NCBI GenBank assembly: GCA_039105265.1
Contig: JAPFFF010000007.1
Coordinates: 1,054,001 to 1,118,000, forward strand
Length of the DNA: 64,000 nt
Source: Tritrichomonas musculus
Taxonomy: Eukaryota; Parabasalia; Tritrichomonadida; Tritrichomonadidae
Reading direction: 5' to 3'
How positions within the stretch are numbered: the first letter of the stretch is position 1; each line of letters starts with the position of its first letter. This document shows positions 9,608-18,785 of this stretch, one piece after another. The notes beneath the pieces were generated by a model. That model saw only the letters and a program-made list of their open reading frames with translations, made no database searches and was not told the DNA's origin. Made by a program: the position numbers and the translations under genes.

Positions 9608-10492
9608 GTTCTAAAATTTTCTTGTAAAGTTTTGAAAAAGTTCACTAAGATAAAACCATGAAAAAGCGCCATTTTTATAGAACTAAACCAATCAAAGAAA
9701 CCGAGATGACGACATTGCCGCCCATAGCAAGACCACGATCAGCAATGCTTAGCAGCTAGCTGGTTGTAACTGCGGCGAGTCGTCATCCGGACAAAGATAT
9801 CGCGATTTCATCCGGAAGATCTGGAATGACGACATTGCCGCCCATAGCAAGACCACGATCAGCAATGCTTAGCAGCTAGCTGGTTGTAACTGCGGCGAGT
9901 CGTCATCCGGACAAAGATATCGCGATTTCATCCGGAAGATCTGGAATGACGACATTGCCGCCCATAGCAAGACCACGATCAGCAATGCTTAGCAGCTAGC
10001 TGGTTGTAACTGCGGCGAGTCGTCATCCGGACAAAGATATCACGATTTCATCCGGAAGATCTGGAATGACGACATTGCCGCCCATAGCAAGACCACGATC
10101 AGCAATGCTTAGCAGCTGGCTGGTTGTAACTGCGGCGAGTCGTCATCCGGACAAAGATATCGCGATTTCATCCGGAAGATCTGGAATGACGACATTGCCG
10201 CCCATAGGACGACCACGGTGGCAATAAAAAGATGAAAATAAAACAAACAAAAAACAAACAAAATTGATTATTTAATATTATTATTACGATTTTTTAATTT
10301 TTTTATTTTGATAAAGCTTATTTAAAATATTCTGAGTCTTCTCAGAAATTTGTTAAATTTTTTTTTTTATAAATATATATAACTTTTTGAAAGAATTATG
10401 GTCTTTTTATATTTATGGAAGAAGACCAAAATCTTTATTATTCAGCGAAATATCTATCTCATACGCAAAGACCTAATTCTTTAAAAGATAAA
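9608..10492 (+). repeat. Left-arm unit 1 (885 bp) of the MULE
   Basis: The unit runs from the inner terminal-repeat sequence GTTCTAAAATTTTC, through four full 120-bp repeats and the AT-rich promoter segment, to the first 26 codons of the transposase. It then restarts at 10493. The junction joins GATAAA of the coding region to GTTCTAAAA of the terminal repeat, with only AAAG shared, consistent with microhomology-mediated duplication. Confidence 0.85.
9706..10207 (+). repeat. 120-bp tandem repeat array A (4 full copies plus 22 bp)
   Basis: Units start at 9706, 9826, 9946 and 10066, with a partial unit at 10186. Each unit is exactly 120 bases and begins ATGACGACATTGCCGCCCAT. Base composition is close to half G+C, far above the surrounding DNA. 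The unit contains GACGAC near its start and GTCGTC in its middle, an AGCTAGCT palindrome, and GATATCRCGAT, in which R alternates between G and A among copies. Confidence 0.95.
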
Positions 10493-10547
10493 GTTCTAAA
10501 ATTTTCTTGTAAAGTTTTGAAAAAGTTCACTAAGATAAAACCATGAA
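10415..10547 (+). pseudogene. Truncated copy of the transposase start (26 codons) in unit 1
   Basis: A second copy of the transposase ATG and its first 26 codons (ending NSLKDK) faces right on the plus strand, with the same upstream AT-rich segment as the real gene. It then runs into terminal-repeat sequence, adding about 18 codons before a TGA. It arose by duplication of the arm. Transcripts starting here would be antisense to the transposase gene. Confidence 0.75.
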
Positions 10548-11377
10548 AAAGCGCCATTTTTATAGAACTAAACCAATCAAAGAAACCGAGATGACGACAT
10601 TGCCGCCCATAGCATGATCACGATCAGTAATGCTTAGCAGCTAGCTGGTTGTAACTGCGGCGAGTCGTCATCCGGACAAAGATATCACGATTTCATCCGG
10701 AAGATCTGGAATGACGACATTGCCGCCCATAGCAAGACCACGATCAGCAATGCTTAGCAGCTAGCTGGTTGTAACTGCGGCGAGTCGTCATCCGGACAAA
10801 GATATCACGATTTCATCCGGAAGATCTGGAATGACGACATTGCCGCCCATAGCAAGACCACGATCAGCAATGCTTAGCAGCTAGCTGGTTGTAACTGCGG
10901 CGAGTCGTCATCCGGACAAAGATATCGCGATTTCATCCGGAAGATCTGGAATGACGACATTGCCGCCCATAGCAAGACCACGATCAGCAATGCTTAGCAG
11001 CTAGCTGGTTGTAACTGCGGCGAGTCGTCATCCGGACAAAGATATCACGATTTCATCCGGAAGATCTGGAATGACGACATTGCCGCCCATAGGACGACCA
11101 CGGTGGCAATAAAAAGATGAAAATAAAACAAACAAAAAACAAACAAAATTGATTATTTAATATTATTATTACGATTTTTTAATTTTTTTATTTTGATAAA
11201 GCTTATTTAAAATATTCTGAGTCTTCTCAGAAATTTGTTAAATTTTTTTTTTTATAAATATATATAACTTTTTGAAAGAATTATGGTCTTTTTATATTTA
11301 TGGAAGAAGACCAAAATCTTTATTATTCAGCGAAATATCTATCTCATACGCAAAGACCTAATTCTTTAAAAGATAAA
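10493..11377 (+). repeat. Left-arm unit 2 (885 bp) of the MULE
   Basis: This is a second tandem copy, again 885 bases and nearly identical to unit 1. Its first 120-bp repeat has the variant CATGATCACGATCAGTAATG that also occurs in the third unit and in the right arm, whereas unit 1 has the common variant. Units 2 and 3 therefore look more like the parental arm than unit 1 does. Confidence 0.85.
10591..11092 (+). repeat. 120-bp tandem repeat array B (4 full copies plus 22 bp)
   Basis: Units start at 10591, 10711, 10831 and 10951, with a partial unit at 11071. The first copy carries the variant bases CATGATCACGATCAGTAATG. Otherwise the copies differ from array A only at single positions such as CGCG/CACG. 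Confidence 0.95.
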
Positions 11378-11432
11378 GTTCTAAAATTTTCTTGTAAAGT
11401 TTTGAAAAAGTTCACTAAGATAAAACCATGAA
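11300..11432 (+). pseudogene. Truncated copy of the transposase start (26 codons) in unit 2
   Basis: This is the same arrangement as in unit 1: copied upstream segment, ATG, 26 transposase codons, then a switch into terminal-repeat sequence and a stop. The third unit ends before this ATG, so only two such leaders exist. Confidence 0.75.
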
Positions 11433-11936
11433 AAAGCGCCATTTTTATAGAACTAAACCAATCAAAGAAACCGAGATGACGACATTGCCGCCCATAGCAT
11501 GATCACGATCAGTAATGCTTAGCAGCTAGCTGGTTGTAACTGCGGCGAGTCGTCATCCGGACAAAGATATCGCGATTTCATCCGGAAGATCTGGAATGAC
11601 GACATTGCCGCCCATAGCAAGACCACGATCAGCAATGCTTAGCAGCTAGCTGGTTGTAACTGCGGCGAGTCGTCATCCGGACAAAGATATCGCGATTTCA
11701 TCCGGAAGATCTGGAATGACGACATTGCCGCCCATAGCAAGACCACGATCAGCAATGCTTAGCAGCTAGCTGGTTGTAACTGCGGCGAGTCGTCATCCGG
11801 ACAAAGATATCACGATTTCATCCGGAAGATCTGGAATTGACGACATTGCCGCCCATAGGACGACCACGGTGGCAATAAAAAGATGAAAATAAAACAAACA
11901 AAAAACAAACAAAATTGATTATTTAATATTATTGTG

Positions 11937-11969
<33 letters not shown>

Positions 11970-12029
11970 ATTTTTTTTTTTTTGATAAAGCTTATTTAAA
12001 ATATTCTGAGTCTTCTCAGAAATTTGTTA
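11378..12029 (+). repeat. Left-arm unit 3 (shortened) of the MULE
   Basis: The third copy has three full 120-bp repeats. Its promoter-like segment carries an altered T-rich tract near 11935-11985. It stops at the transposase stop codon rather than continuing into the 26-codon leader. It is therefore the innermost part of the original inverted repeat. Confidence 0.8.
11476..11858 (+). repeat. 120-bp tandem repeat array C (3 full copies plus partial)
   Basis: Units start at 11476, 11596 and 11716, with a partial unit at 11836 that has one extra T (ATTGACGAC). The first copy has the same variant as array B. Confidence 0.93.
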
Positions 12030-14369
12030 AGAGAAAAATCTGTTACCACCTACAGCTAAATCTGCATTTTTCCAACTTGCTATTTTGAATTTAGATAAAA
12101 AATATATGACACCTGAATTATCGCATCTAGTTTCAAAAACATAGCGGACAAAATTAGAAAAACATATTTTTTCGATATCATGATATGATAATTGAGGATA
12201 CATTCCTTTAATTTCAGCCTTCGTTTCATAGTATTTTTTCTTAATTAATTCGATGTCAGCATTACAGTCTTTTATCATTGAATCAAAATTGTCATCTTCG
12301 TCGTATAAATTTTCAAGTTTTAATTTTTCTTTCTTTTGACTTGTGTTACTTTCTTCTTTCTTTTTTCTGAAAACCAATTTTTCATCAAGTGCTCGAAAAT
12401 CAAAATGATTTCCAGAATATTTGGCATCATTTGGATTAATATTTGGGAATTTTGGTAAAACATATGTAAAACAATTAAGAAACTCATTAATAAAAGAGCC
12501 TAATATATTCAATGATTCCTTATCAAACTTTCTATTCTTTTCAACTTCGTATATTGATATTATTCTATCTATATTTTTTCTATTTGATTTAAAAAGATTT
12601 TTTTCAAATTTATAATTGGGGAACTTTTTGAGAGATTGAACAAATAAATATTGAATATCAATTTCATTGCTATTTTTAACAATATTAAATATTTCTGATT
12701 TGCAAAAATTATTTAATATTGTATGTATGCAAGGAAGTTTCACTCCATAAATTGATTCAACAAAATCATCTTCACCACAATCACAATTTTCTTTTGAACA
12801 TTTTAAATAATTATCTGGTCTCTTGCTAAGAATTTGTATAACTTTTTGAATCATTTTTTGATGTTTATTTTGAAAAGAATTTCCACAAATATCTGAGTAA
12901 TTATTTATATAATTTAATAAATAATTTACAATTGTTGTGAAACCAGTTTTAAATGAATGAGTTCCGGAATCTGGCAATTTTTGATTGATATTTCCGTGGA
13001 AACCTTCCGAATGATTTGAACAACGAGCTACATGGTGGTCAGAACGAATCCATATTGCCCAATTAGCAATATAATAATCACTTTTTTTAATTTCTTCTTT
13101 ATTTGGCATTCTTTCCACTTCATCTATATCTTTTAACATAATTTCAAAATCTTTTAATTTTTGTTTTTTTTCATTATCTTGATCGGTATCGTCAAATAAA
13201 GGTGAATTTGGATCTTTTTTATATTCGTCCATTTCAACTAAAATAAATTCTTTTTCTTGTTTATATATTAAATATGTTTTGCATCTCAATAACCTTGCAA
13301 CCCATATGCCTAATGATGATTTAGGTCCAAATATTTGTATAATATGACGATGACAAAAATATTGAATATTTGAATGTAATTTACAGAACTTTTTGATAGG
13401 AGAACCTAAATCTGATAAAACAACTTTATTTTCAAAAACATTTTTATTTAAACAAAACTTATTTAATCCATCAAATAATAAATTATATAAAAAACGGTTC
13501 TCTTTAGGGCCAATTGATAATGCGAAAGGAAAACTTGAATTGAAATAAATTGAATGGTATATACAAAATTTGTAAGGCTTAAGCGCATAAAAAGAAGCAT
13601 CAATTTGCAAATAATGCATATAATTTATAACTTCTAAAGCCCAAGGCATAATCCATATTATATTTTTAATAAAAGCAAAATCATTATTAAATTTAAATGC
13701 AAATCCATCGTCCTGAACTTTTTGAGTACTTATCTCAATATAAACAAAACCAGGTAAATGCAATAAAATTTTATAAAAATCATCATAACCTTGAAAACTA
13801 ACGGCTCTTCTACGCAAGGTTCTTTTATCTAAAAAGTTTTGAAAAGCAAATTTTATAAATATTGGAAAATTAGAATTTTTTCGAGCTACGTAATTACAAA
13901 AAGTATAAAGCATTGAATTTTTATGTTTACATTGTTTATTCCAAAAATCTTGAGTCAAAAAAGGACACTCTTTATTTTTCAAAGTATATGGCGACGTCAT
14001 GATACATTCTTCAAAATCAATAGTAACAACTTTCATAGTTTGGTTTTCAAGGAGTTGATCTCTAGCGAGAACTTTAATGGTTTCCAAATCGTTTTTGACA
14101 GTTATGCTAAATATTTGAATTTCAGTATTTATCTTTGATTTATTACAGCAACTAAACGAAAAAATGTCATTATAAACTCTTTTGTTGTTGCATATAAATT
14201 CTTTGGTTAAGCTATCGAGGAAAAGGATTAGCGAAATGATATTGAAATTCTGAGAATGCAAAGGAACAATTTCAATGAATGTTCTTAATCCTTTATCTTT
14301 TAAAGAATTAGGTCTTTGCGTATGAGATAGATATTTCGCTGAATAATAAAGATTTTGGTCTTCTTCCAT
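12027..14369 (-). CDS. Mutator-like (MULE) DDE transposase, intact
   Basis: The 780-residue frame has no interruptions. The MULE transposase core is visible. The first catalytic Asp is in LQIDASFYALKP (Asp257). The second is in VVLSDLGSPIKKF (Asp320), followed by the CHRH cluster at about 339-342 that matches the usual CxxH region. The catalytic Glu is in CSNHSEGFHGNIN (Glu455), in the position of the family's SNNxxE/N motif. The N-terminal part would hold the DNA-binding region, but no classical zinc finger is obvious. A Lys/Glu-rich segment follows the core. The enzyme should cut and paste the element by binding its long ends. The stop codon TAA lies within the left inverted repeat, so coding sequence directly abuts the arm. 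Coding DNA is AT-rich like the host, unlike the 120-bp repeats. Confidence 0.88.
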   Translation of the reverse strand: MEEDQNLYYSAKYLSHTQRPNSLKDKGLRTFIEIVPLHSQNFNIISLILFLDSLTKEFICNNKRVYNDIFSFSCCNKSKINTEIQIFSITVKNDLETIKVLARDQLLENQTMKVVTIDFEECIMTSPYTLKNKECPFLTQDFWNKQCKHKNSMLYTFCNYVARKNSNFPIFIKFAFQNFLDKRTLRRRAVSFQGYDDFYKILLHLPGFVYIEISTQKVQDDGFAFKFNNDFAFIKNIIWIMPWALEVINYMHYLQIDASFYALKPYKFCIYHSIYFNSSFPFALSIGPKENRFLYNLLFDGLNKFCLNKNVFENKVVLSDLGSPIKKFCKLHSNIQYFCHRHIIQIFGPKSSLGIWVARLLRCKTYLIYKQEKEFILVEMDEYKKDPNSPLFDDTDQDNEKKQKLKDFEIMLKDIDEVERMPNKEEIKKSDYYIANWAIWIRSDHHVARCSNHSEGFHGNINQKLPDSGTHSFKTGFTTIVNYLLNYINNYSDICGNSFQNKHQKMIQKVIQILSKRPDNYLKCSKENCDCGEDDFVESIYGVKLPCIHTILNNFCKSEIFNIVKNSNEIDIQYLFVQSLKKFPNYKFEKNLFKSNRKNIDRIISIYEVEKNRKFDKESLNILGSFINEFLNCFTYVLPKFPNINPNDAKYSGNHFDFRALDEKLVFRKKKEESNTSQKKEKLKLENLYDEDDNFDSMIKDCNADIELIKKKYYETKAEIKGMYPQLSYHDIEKICFSNFVRYVFETRCDNSGVIYFLSKFKIASWKNADLAVGGNRFFS

Positions 14370-14576
14370 AAATATAAAAAGACCATAATTCTTTCAAAAA
14401 GTTATATATATTTATAAAAAAAAAAATTTAACAAATTTCTGAGAAGACTCAGAATATTTTAAATAAGCTTTATCAAAATAAAAAAATTAAAAAATCGTAA
14501 TAATAATATTAAATAATCAATTTTGTTTGTTTTTTGTTTGTTTTATTTTCATCTTTTTATTGCCACCGTGGTCGTC

Positions 14577-15078
14577 CTATGGGCGGCAATGTCGTCATTC
14601 CAGATCTTCCGGATGAAATCGTGATATCTTTGTCCGGATGACGACTCGCCGCAGTTACAACCAGCTAGCTGCTAAGCATTGCTGATCGTGGTCTTGCTAT
14701 GGGCGGCAATGTCGTCATTCCAGATCTTCCGGATGAAATCGCGATATCTTTGTCCGGATGACGACTCGCCGCAGTTACAACCAGCTAGCTGCTAAGCATT
14801 GCTGATCGTGGTCTTGCTATGGGCGGCAATGTCGTCATTCCAGATCTTCCGGATGAAATCGTGATATCTTTGTCCGGATGACGACTCGCCGCAGTTACAA
14901 CCAGCTAGCTGCTAAGCATTGCTGATCGTGGTCTTGCTATGGGCGGCAATGTCGTCATTCCAGATCTTCCGGATGAAATCGTGATATCTTTGTCCGGATG
15001 ACGACTCGCCGCAGTTACAACCAGCTAGCTGCTAAGCATTACTGATCGTGATCATGCTATGGGCGGCAATGTCGTCAT
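14577..15078 (-). repeat. 120-bp tandem repeat array D, inverted (4 full copies plus 22 bp)
   Basis: This is the right-arm array, reading on the minus strand from 15078 leftward, with exact 120-base period. The outermost copy has the GTAATG / ATGATCACG variant seen in arrays B and C. The array is followed, still on the minus strand, by the AT-rich segment that leads to the transposase ATG at 14369. Confidence 0.95.
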
Positions 15079-15272
15079 CTCGGTTTCTTTGATTGGTTTA
15101 GTTCTATAAAAATGGCGCTTTTTCATGGTTTTATCTTAGTGAACTTTTTCAAAACTTTACAAGAAAATTTTAGAACTTTTTGTATGCCTTCTCAATTAAC
15201 TCAAAAAGTCAGAATAACGAATTTTCCTCAGAAAAAAATGGTGTAACTTTTTCTATAGTTTGTCATTCCGCC

Positions 15273-15281
15273 TATTATTAA
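15273..15281. repeat. Right 9-bp target site duplication (TATTATTAA)
   Basis: This is an exact copy of 9503-9511, directly after the right end GTTTGTCATTCCGCC of the element. Confidence 0.9.
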
Positions 15282-15344
15282 GGTCAACATTTATTTAACA
15301 TTTGTTAATAAAAAAATTAGAAATATATTTCCTTTGATCAAATT

Positions 15345-15926
15345 TTAGCAGAATTTTTTCTTTGGCTTTGAATTTTCTTGTTTTTGTTCTTGAGCAATAT
15401 CAACTTTTTTGTTATCTTCTTCGGTATCTTCTTTGGTGCCTTTATTGGTTTCTAAAATATTTTGGGCAACTTGATTAAAAAGCTCTATAATTCCAGTTCC
15501 ATCTTTTGCTGAAACTTCACAAAATGTGGCATTTATTGATTGAGCATATGACATTCCATCGTCAAACGAAATTTTTCTATCGTCTTCCTTATCGATCTTG
15601 TTCCCAACAACAAAAACACAATTTATTGAATCTCCAATACATTCGTACCAAGATGGCAAATTCGAAAAAGACAGTTCGTTGTCTACAGCATAAACAAGAA
15701 GCTGAGCTTTTGATTCACGCGAATAAATTGGGGCTAAGGATTGATAAGTTTCTTGTCCAGCTGTATCCCATATGGAGATTTTAACTTCATCAGAATCAAT
15801 TTTAATTGTTTTATCAAACTTGTTTGCACCAATTGTAGGTTTATGATCGCTAAAACTATTACCCATTATACTATTAATAATACAAGTTTTACCAACTGAA
15901 GTGTCACCAACAAGAACAACCTTCAT
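15345..15926 (-). CDS. Rab-like small GTPase
   Basis: This 193-residue protein has all five GTPase boxes: GDTSVGKT (residues 7-14), the switch I Thr in KPTIGA (about 29-34), WDTAGQE (53-59), GNKID (108-112) and CEVSAK (136-141). The C terminus is a Lys-rich tail ending KKKFC, with the final Cys a likely geranylgeranylation site. It probably cycles between cytosol and a membrane of the secretory or endocytic system. Trichomonads have very large Rab families, so the exact subfamily and compartment cannot be named. The transposon's right end lies only about 70 bases beyond the stop codon, so this gene's 3' end may be affected by the insertion. The 3' tail between residues 168 and 190 is charged and low in complexity. 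Confidence 0.9.
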   Translation of the reverse strand: MKVVLVGDTSVGKTCIINSIMGNSFSDHKPTIGANKFDKTIKIDSDEVKISIWDTAGQETYQSLAPIYSRESKAQLLVYAVDNELSFSNLPSWYECIGDSINCVFVVGNKIDKEDDRKISFDDGMSYAQSINATFCEVSAKDGTGIIELFNQVAQNILETNKGTKEDTEEDNKKVDIAQEQKQENSKPKKKFC

Positions 15927-16405
15927 TATTTTAAATTCAAAACCGTAGTACTATGCAATTTCACATATTGATTATCTGAACGAATTACATAATTAATTCC
16001 TAACAAACATATTTATACAATAAATCGCTAATTATACAAATAAAAAATAATTATATTATCATATGAAACAGCTTTTTTCTTAGATAAAAGACATTTTATG
16101 TTATTAGAAAAAATTATCAAAAAGTTTTTATCGTTAAATCAATTAAAAATTTTTTTCAAAAAAGAAGAATTCCTCAAAAATTATTATTAAAAATAAAATA
16201 TTTTAATTATAAATAGTATATTACTGAAAATATAATTGAATGCATATCAGGCCAGAGAAACTTTTTTTTTATAACAAGATTTTGTCACTTTTAAAACCGT
16301 TGAACTTTAATGTAATGAATTTTTTTGAATTATGAAGGTGTATGAAAAATTGACGATACAGTCCAGAAATTCTATAAATTTTATCGACTCAGCTTAACAC
16401 ATCCA
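15927..16405. other. Intergenic region, divergent promoters
   Basis: This 479-base AT-rich gap separates the divergent GTPase and pseudokinase genes. It holds T and A runs and no frame or repeat worth naming. Promoters of both genes should lie at its two ends. Confidence 0.5.
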
Positions 16406-18631
16406 ATGACATCTCCGCCCTCAACCGAATCTCTCGTTGGCACTCATATTTCTTTCGATAAAATCGCAGTAGATATAGTTGAAAAAATTGGAACAGGGAC
16501 ACACAGTATTGTATATAAGGCCACCGACTCAAATGGAACAAACTACGCTGTAAAGGCTATGCAAGCACCAGATGAACCAACTTTCGAACGATACCTCAAA
16601 GAATTTGATTTTCAAAAAAAGTGCTCGAGTTGCCCGAATATAGTATTAGTTTTTCATCAAAACATCGATAAATCCGCACGAACAATAATGATTCTAATGG
16701 AATATTGCCCCGAAAACCTCACAATGTATATAAATGGGCATTCTGAGACCGGCCTCGATACCGCTCAAATTATCGAAATATTTCAATCTATCTGCGCTGC
16801 AGTTCATTTTATTCACTCACAACAACCAGCGATCATACACCGAAATATTCAAGTCGAAAATATCTATTATAATCGAAATCAATGGAAGCTTTCAGGATTT
16901 GGCTCAGCCACAACTACAATATACCGTGAATATGAAAGTGCAGATGCGCAAGCTGCCGCACAAAATGATATAGATCGATCTACGACCTTACTATATCGGG
17001 CTCCTGAACTTTTAGATTTATTTAGGAACGATCCAATTTATATGAAAGTAGATATATGGTCTCTTGGATGCCTTATGTATAAATTATGCACATTCAAAGA
17101 ACCATTCGTTGACGTCGAACATATTCAGAAAGCCGAATATACTTGGCCAGGTACTCGTCAAGTTAACCCGTATCTCAAATCAATAACTAAACTTTGTTTT
17201 GAAACAGATCCTCGTCGCAGGACTTCAGTAGAGAAGCTACTTTCTAAATTATATGAATATTTCCCTGAATACGTCGACTCGCGCTGGCAAGAAAAGAAAA
17301 CGGGAAAACCATTTTTCCAGATGCCAAAGAACGTTTCACAAACAATGCCTATTACACGAAGCCGACGAAAACCCATTGTTTTTCAAGATTTTAAGATTGA
17401 TCCTAATACAGAAGAAGATCTCATTGCAGCCCCACGACGAGTTCGCTTCACCTCGGTTGTTCTTTCAAATGGAAGAAAGAGGCTTGTACCTAATCATATG
17501 AATCCAGATGAAGAAACCAATAAGCAAAATGGACCAGGTCACGCACATAATGAAAACGGAGATTCACAACCTCATCCAAAAGGATTTATTCGCATGAACA
17601 AGAAACATGCAGCAACAGCCAACTTTTCAAAGAAACCTGGTGTTCAATATAATAATGGAATGATGATAGTTGATCCATTTGCTGATATACCAGCTGACAG
17701 GAGAGTTCCATTTGTTTTAGCAGGTAACAATCATCCACCATCGAACCATAGTAATATACCTAAACCTACATCATCAACGCATTATCAACAAATGTCATCG
17801 TCAGAAGCATCTAGTGTCAATAATAGTACTTGTGAAGAACTCACTGAAAGTTCAAACATGAACGATCATTTTACAGATTCTCACCATACACCTCAGCCAG
17901 AAAATCTTCCAGAAGTTAATGCTGAAGATCTTCTAAATCAAGCCAAAGCAGATCACAGAACTCTTATTAAAAAACTTTTGGAAGGAAATGATGGTGAATT
18001 AAGAGCATCAATTGCAGCTCTCATTAAAATTTCTCCTGCAATTGGAACACGCTTTCTCTTTAAGCTTATTCATAAATCAAGAAATACAGTTGCACGAATT
18101 CTTCGTAATACTCCACGAAATCCTAGTGCAGAAGTTCAAGCTGTACTTGAATCTCGTATAAAACTTGCCAAAAACTATCCGATGTTTGAAGGAAATTTAG
18201 GTTTAGATACATTTAAAATCAATTACAATAGTAATAAAAACAAACCTGGCCAAGTTTCTTTAATTGGCGACAGACATTCACCTCTTTCTACAGGTGCTGC
18301 TTTATGTTTATTGGAAAATTTACAAGCTACTCTTAATCTACTTGATAAAATGGCTTTTCCAGAATTTGCAGAAGAAGGTATTATTTCTTATCAGAGTCTT
18401 TCTTATGTCATCTTAAAATTAAAAATTGCTAAAAGAGCGGATGAAGTTATTATTAATAATGTTATTCCTAGTCTTGTTAAATTACATGCTAGATTGAAAC
18501 CAATTTTAAGAAAACTTCATGATAATTCTTTTCCAGAATTACCATATAATTTCGATGATCCAAATTCTGTGAAACACTTACATTGTCCAACTTATATCGT
18601 TGTTAATCCACAGAATCAGGCACCCAAATAA
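16406..18631 (+). CDS. NAK-family (AAK1/GAK/Ark-like) protein kinase homologue, probable pseudokinase
   Basis: Residues about 15-275 form a protein kinase domain most like the Numb-associated kinase family, which regulates clathrin-mediated endocytosis. The Gly-rich loop IGTGTHSIVY (28-37), the ATP-binding Lys50 in YAVKAM, the RAPE motif (198-201) and DIWSLGCLMYKL are present. Two essential residues are changed. The catalytic loop reads HRNIQVEN instead of HRDxxxxN (Asn147), and the metal-binding loop reads SGFGSA instead of xDFGxA (Gly164). It therefore probably does not phosphorylate in the usual way and may act as a scaffold. The region after 275 has a disordered Asn/Ser/His-rich linker. 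A conserved-looking helical domain follows at about 490-735 (with YPMFEGNLGLDTF) that I could not assign. The ATG precedes the domain by a normal distance. Confidence 0.8.
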   Translation: MTSPPSTESLVGTHISFDKIAVDIVEKIGTGTHSIVYKATDSNGTNYAVKAMQAPDEPTFERYLKEFDFQKKCSSCPNIVLVFHQNIDKSARTIMILMEYCPENLTMYINGHSETGLDTAQIIEIFQSICAAVHFIHSQQPAIIHRNIQVENIYYNRNQWKLSGFGSATTTIYREYESADAQAAAQNDIDRSTTLLYRAPELLDLFRNDPIYMKVDIWSLGCLMYKLCTFKEPFVDVEHIQKAEYTWPGTRQVNPYLKSITKLCFETDPRRRTSVEKLLSKLYEYFPEYVDSRWQEKKTGKPFFQMPKNVSQTMPITRSRRKPIVFQDFKIDPNTEEDLIAAPRRVRFTSVVLSNGRKRLVPNHMNPDEETNKQNGPGHAHNENGDSQPHPKGFIRMNKKHAATANFSKKPGVQYNNGMMIVDPFADIPADRRVPFVLAGNNHPPSNHSNIPKPTSSTHYQQMSSSEASSVNNSTCEELTESSNMNDHFTDSHHTPQPENLPEVNAEDLLNQAKADHRTLIKKLLEGNDGELRASIAALIKISPAIGTRFLFKLIHKSRNTVARILRNTPRNPSAEVQAVLESRIKLAKNYPMFEGNLGLDTFKINYNSNKNKPGQVSLIGDRHSPLSTGAALCLLENLQATLNLLDKMAFPEFAEEGIISYQSLSYVILKLKIAKRADEVIINNVIPSLVKLHARLKPILRKLHDNSFPELPYNFDDPNSVKHLHCPTYIVVNPQNQAPK

Positions 18632-18785
18632 AATAAATAGCGGAAAACAATAGGTTAAGTTTCTTTATATATTAAAAAATTTAATTTTCAAAGAATTTAA
18701 TTTTTTTTTATATTTGGTCAATTTAAGGTCAAAAATTCTTATGAAAAATAAAAAGGCGAATTTAAGGTCACAATACTAGAATTAC

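Larger units (their letters stand above)
9512..15272 (-). mobile_element. Complete-looking Mutator-like DNA transposon (MULE), 5.76 kb
   Basis: The element is bounded by an exact 9-bp target duplication and by inverted ends GGCGAAGTGACAAACTATAG (left) and GGCGGAATGACAAACTATAG (right). It carries one intact 780-residue Mutator-type transposase on the minus strand. Each arm is a long inverted repeat: terminal segment, array of 120-bp repeats, AT-rich promoter segment. In the left arm an 885-bp unit is repeated in tandem (two full copies and a shortened third), so this arm is about 2.5 kb while the right arm is about 0.85 kb. The insertion lies between two convergent genes and disrupts neither. 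Near-identity of the repeats and of the target duplication points to recent activity. Confidence 0.92.

Noticed and set aside
9706-15078. CRISPR-like array
   Set aside because: The 120-base units are contiguous tandem repeats without unique spacers and lie in a eukaryotic transposon.
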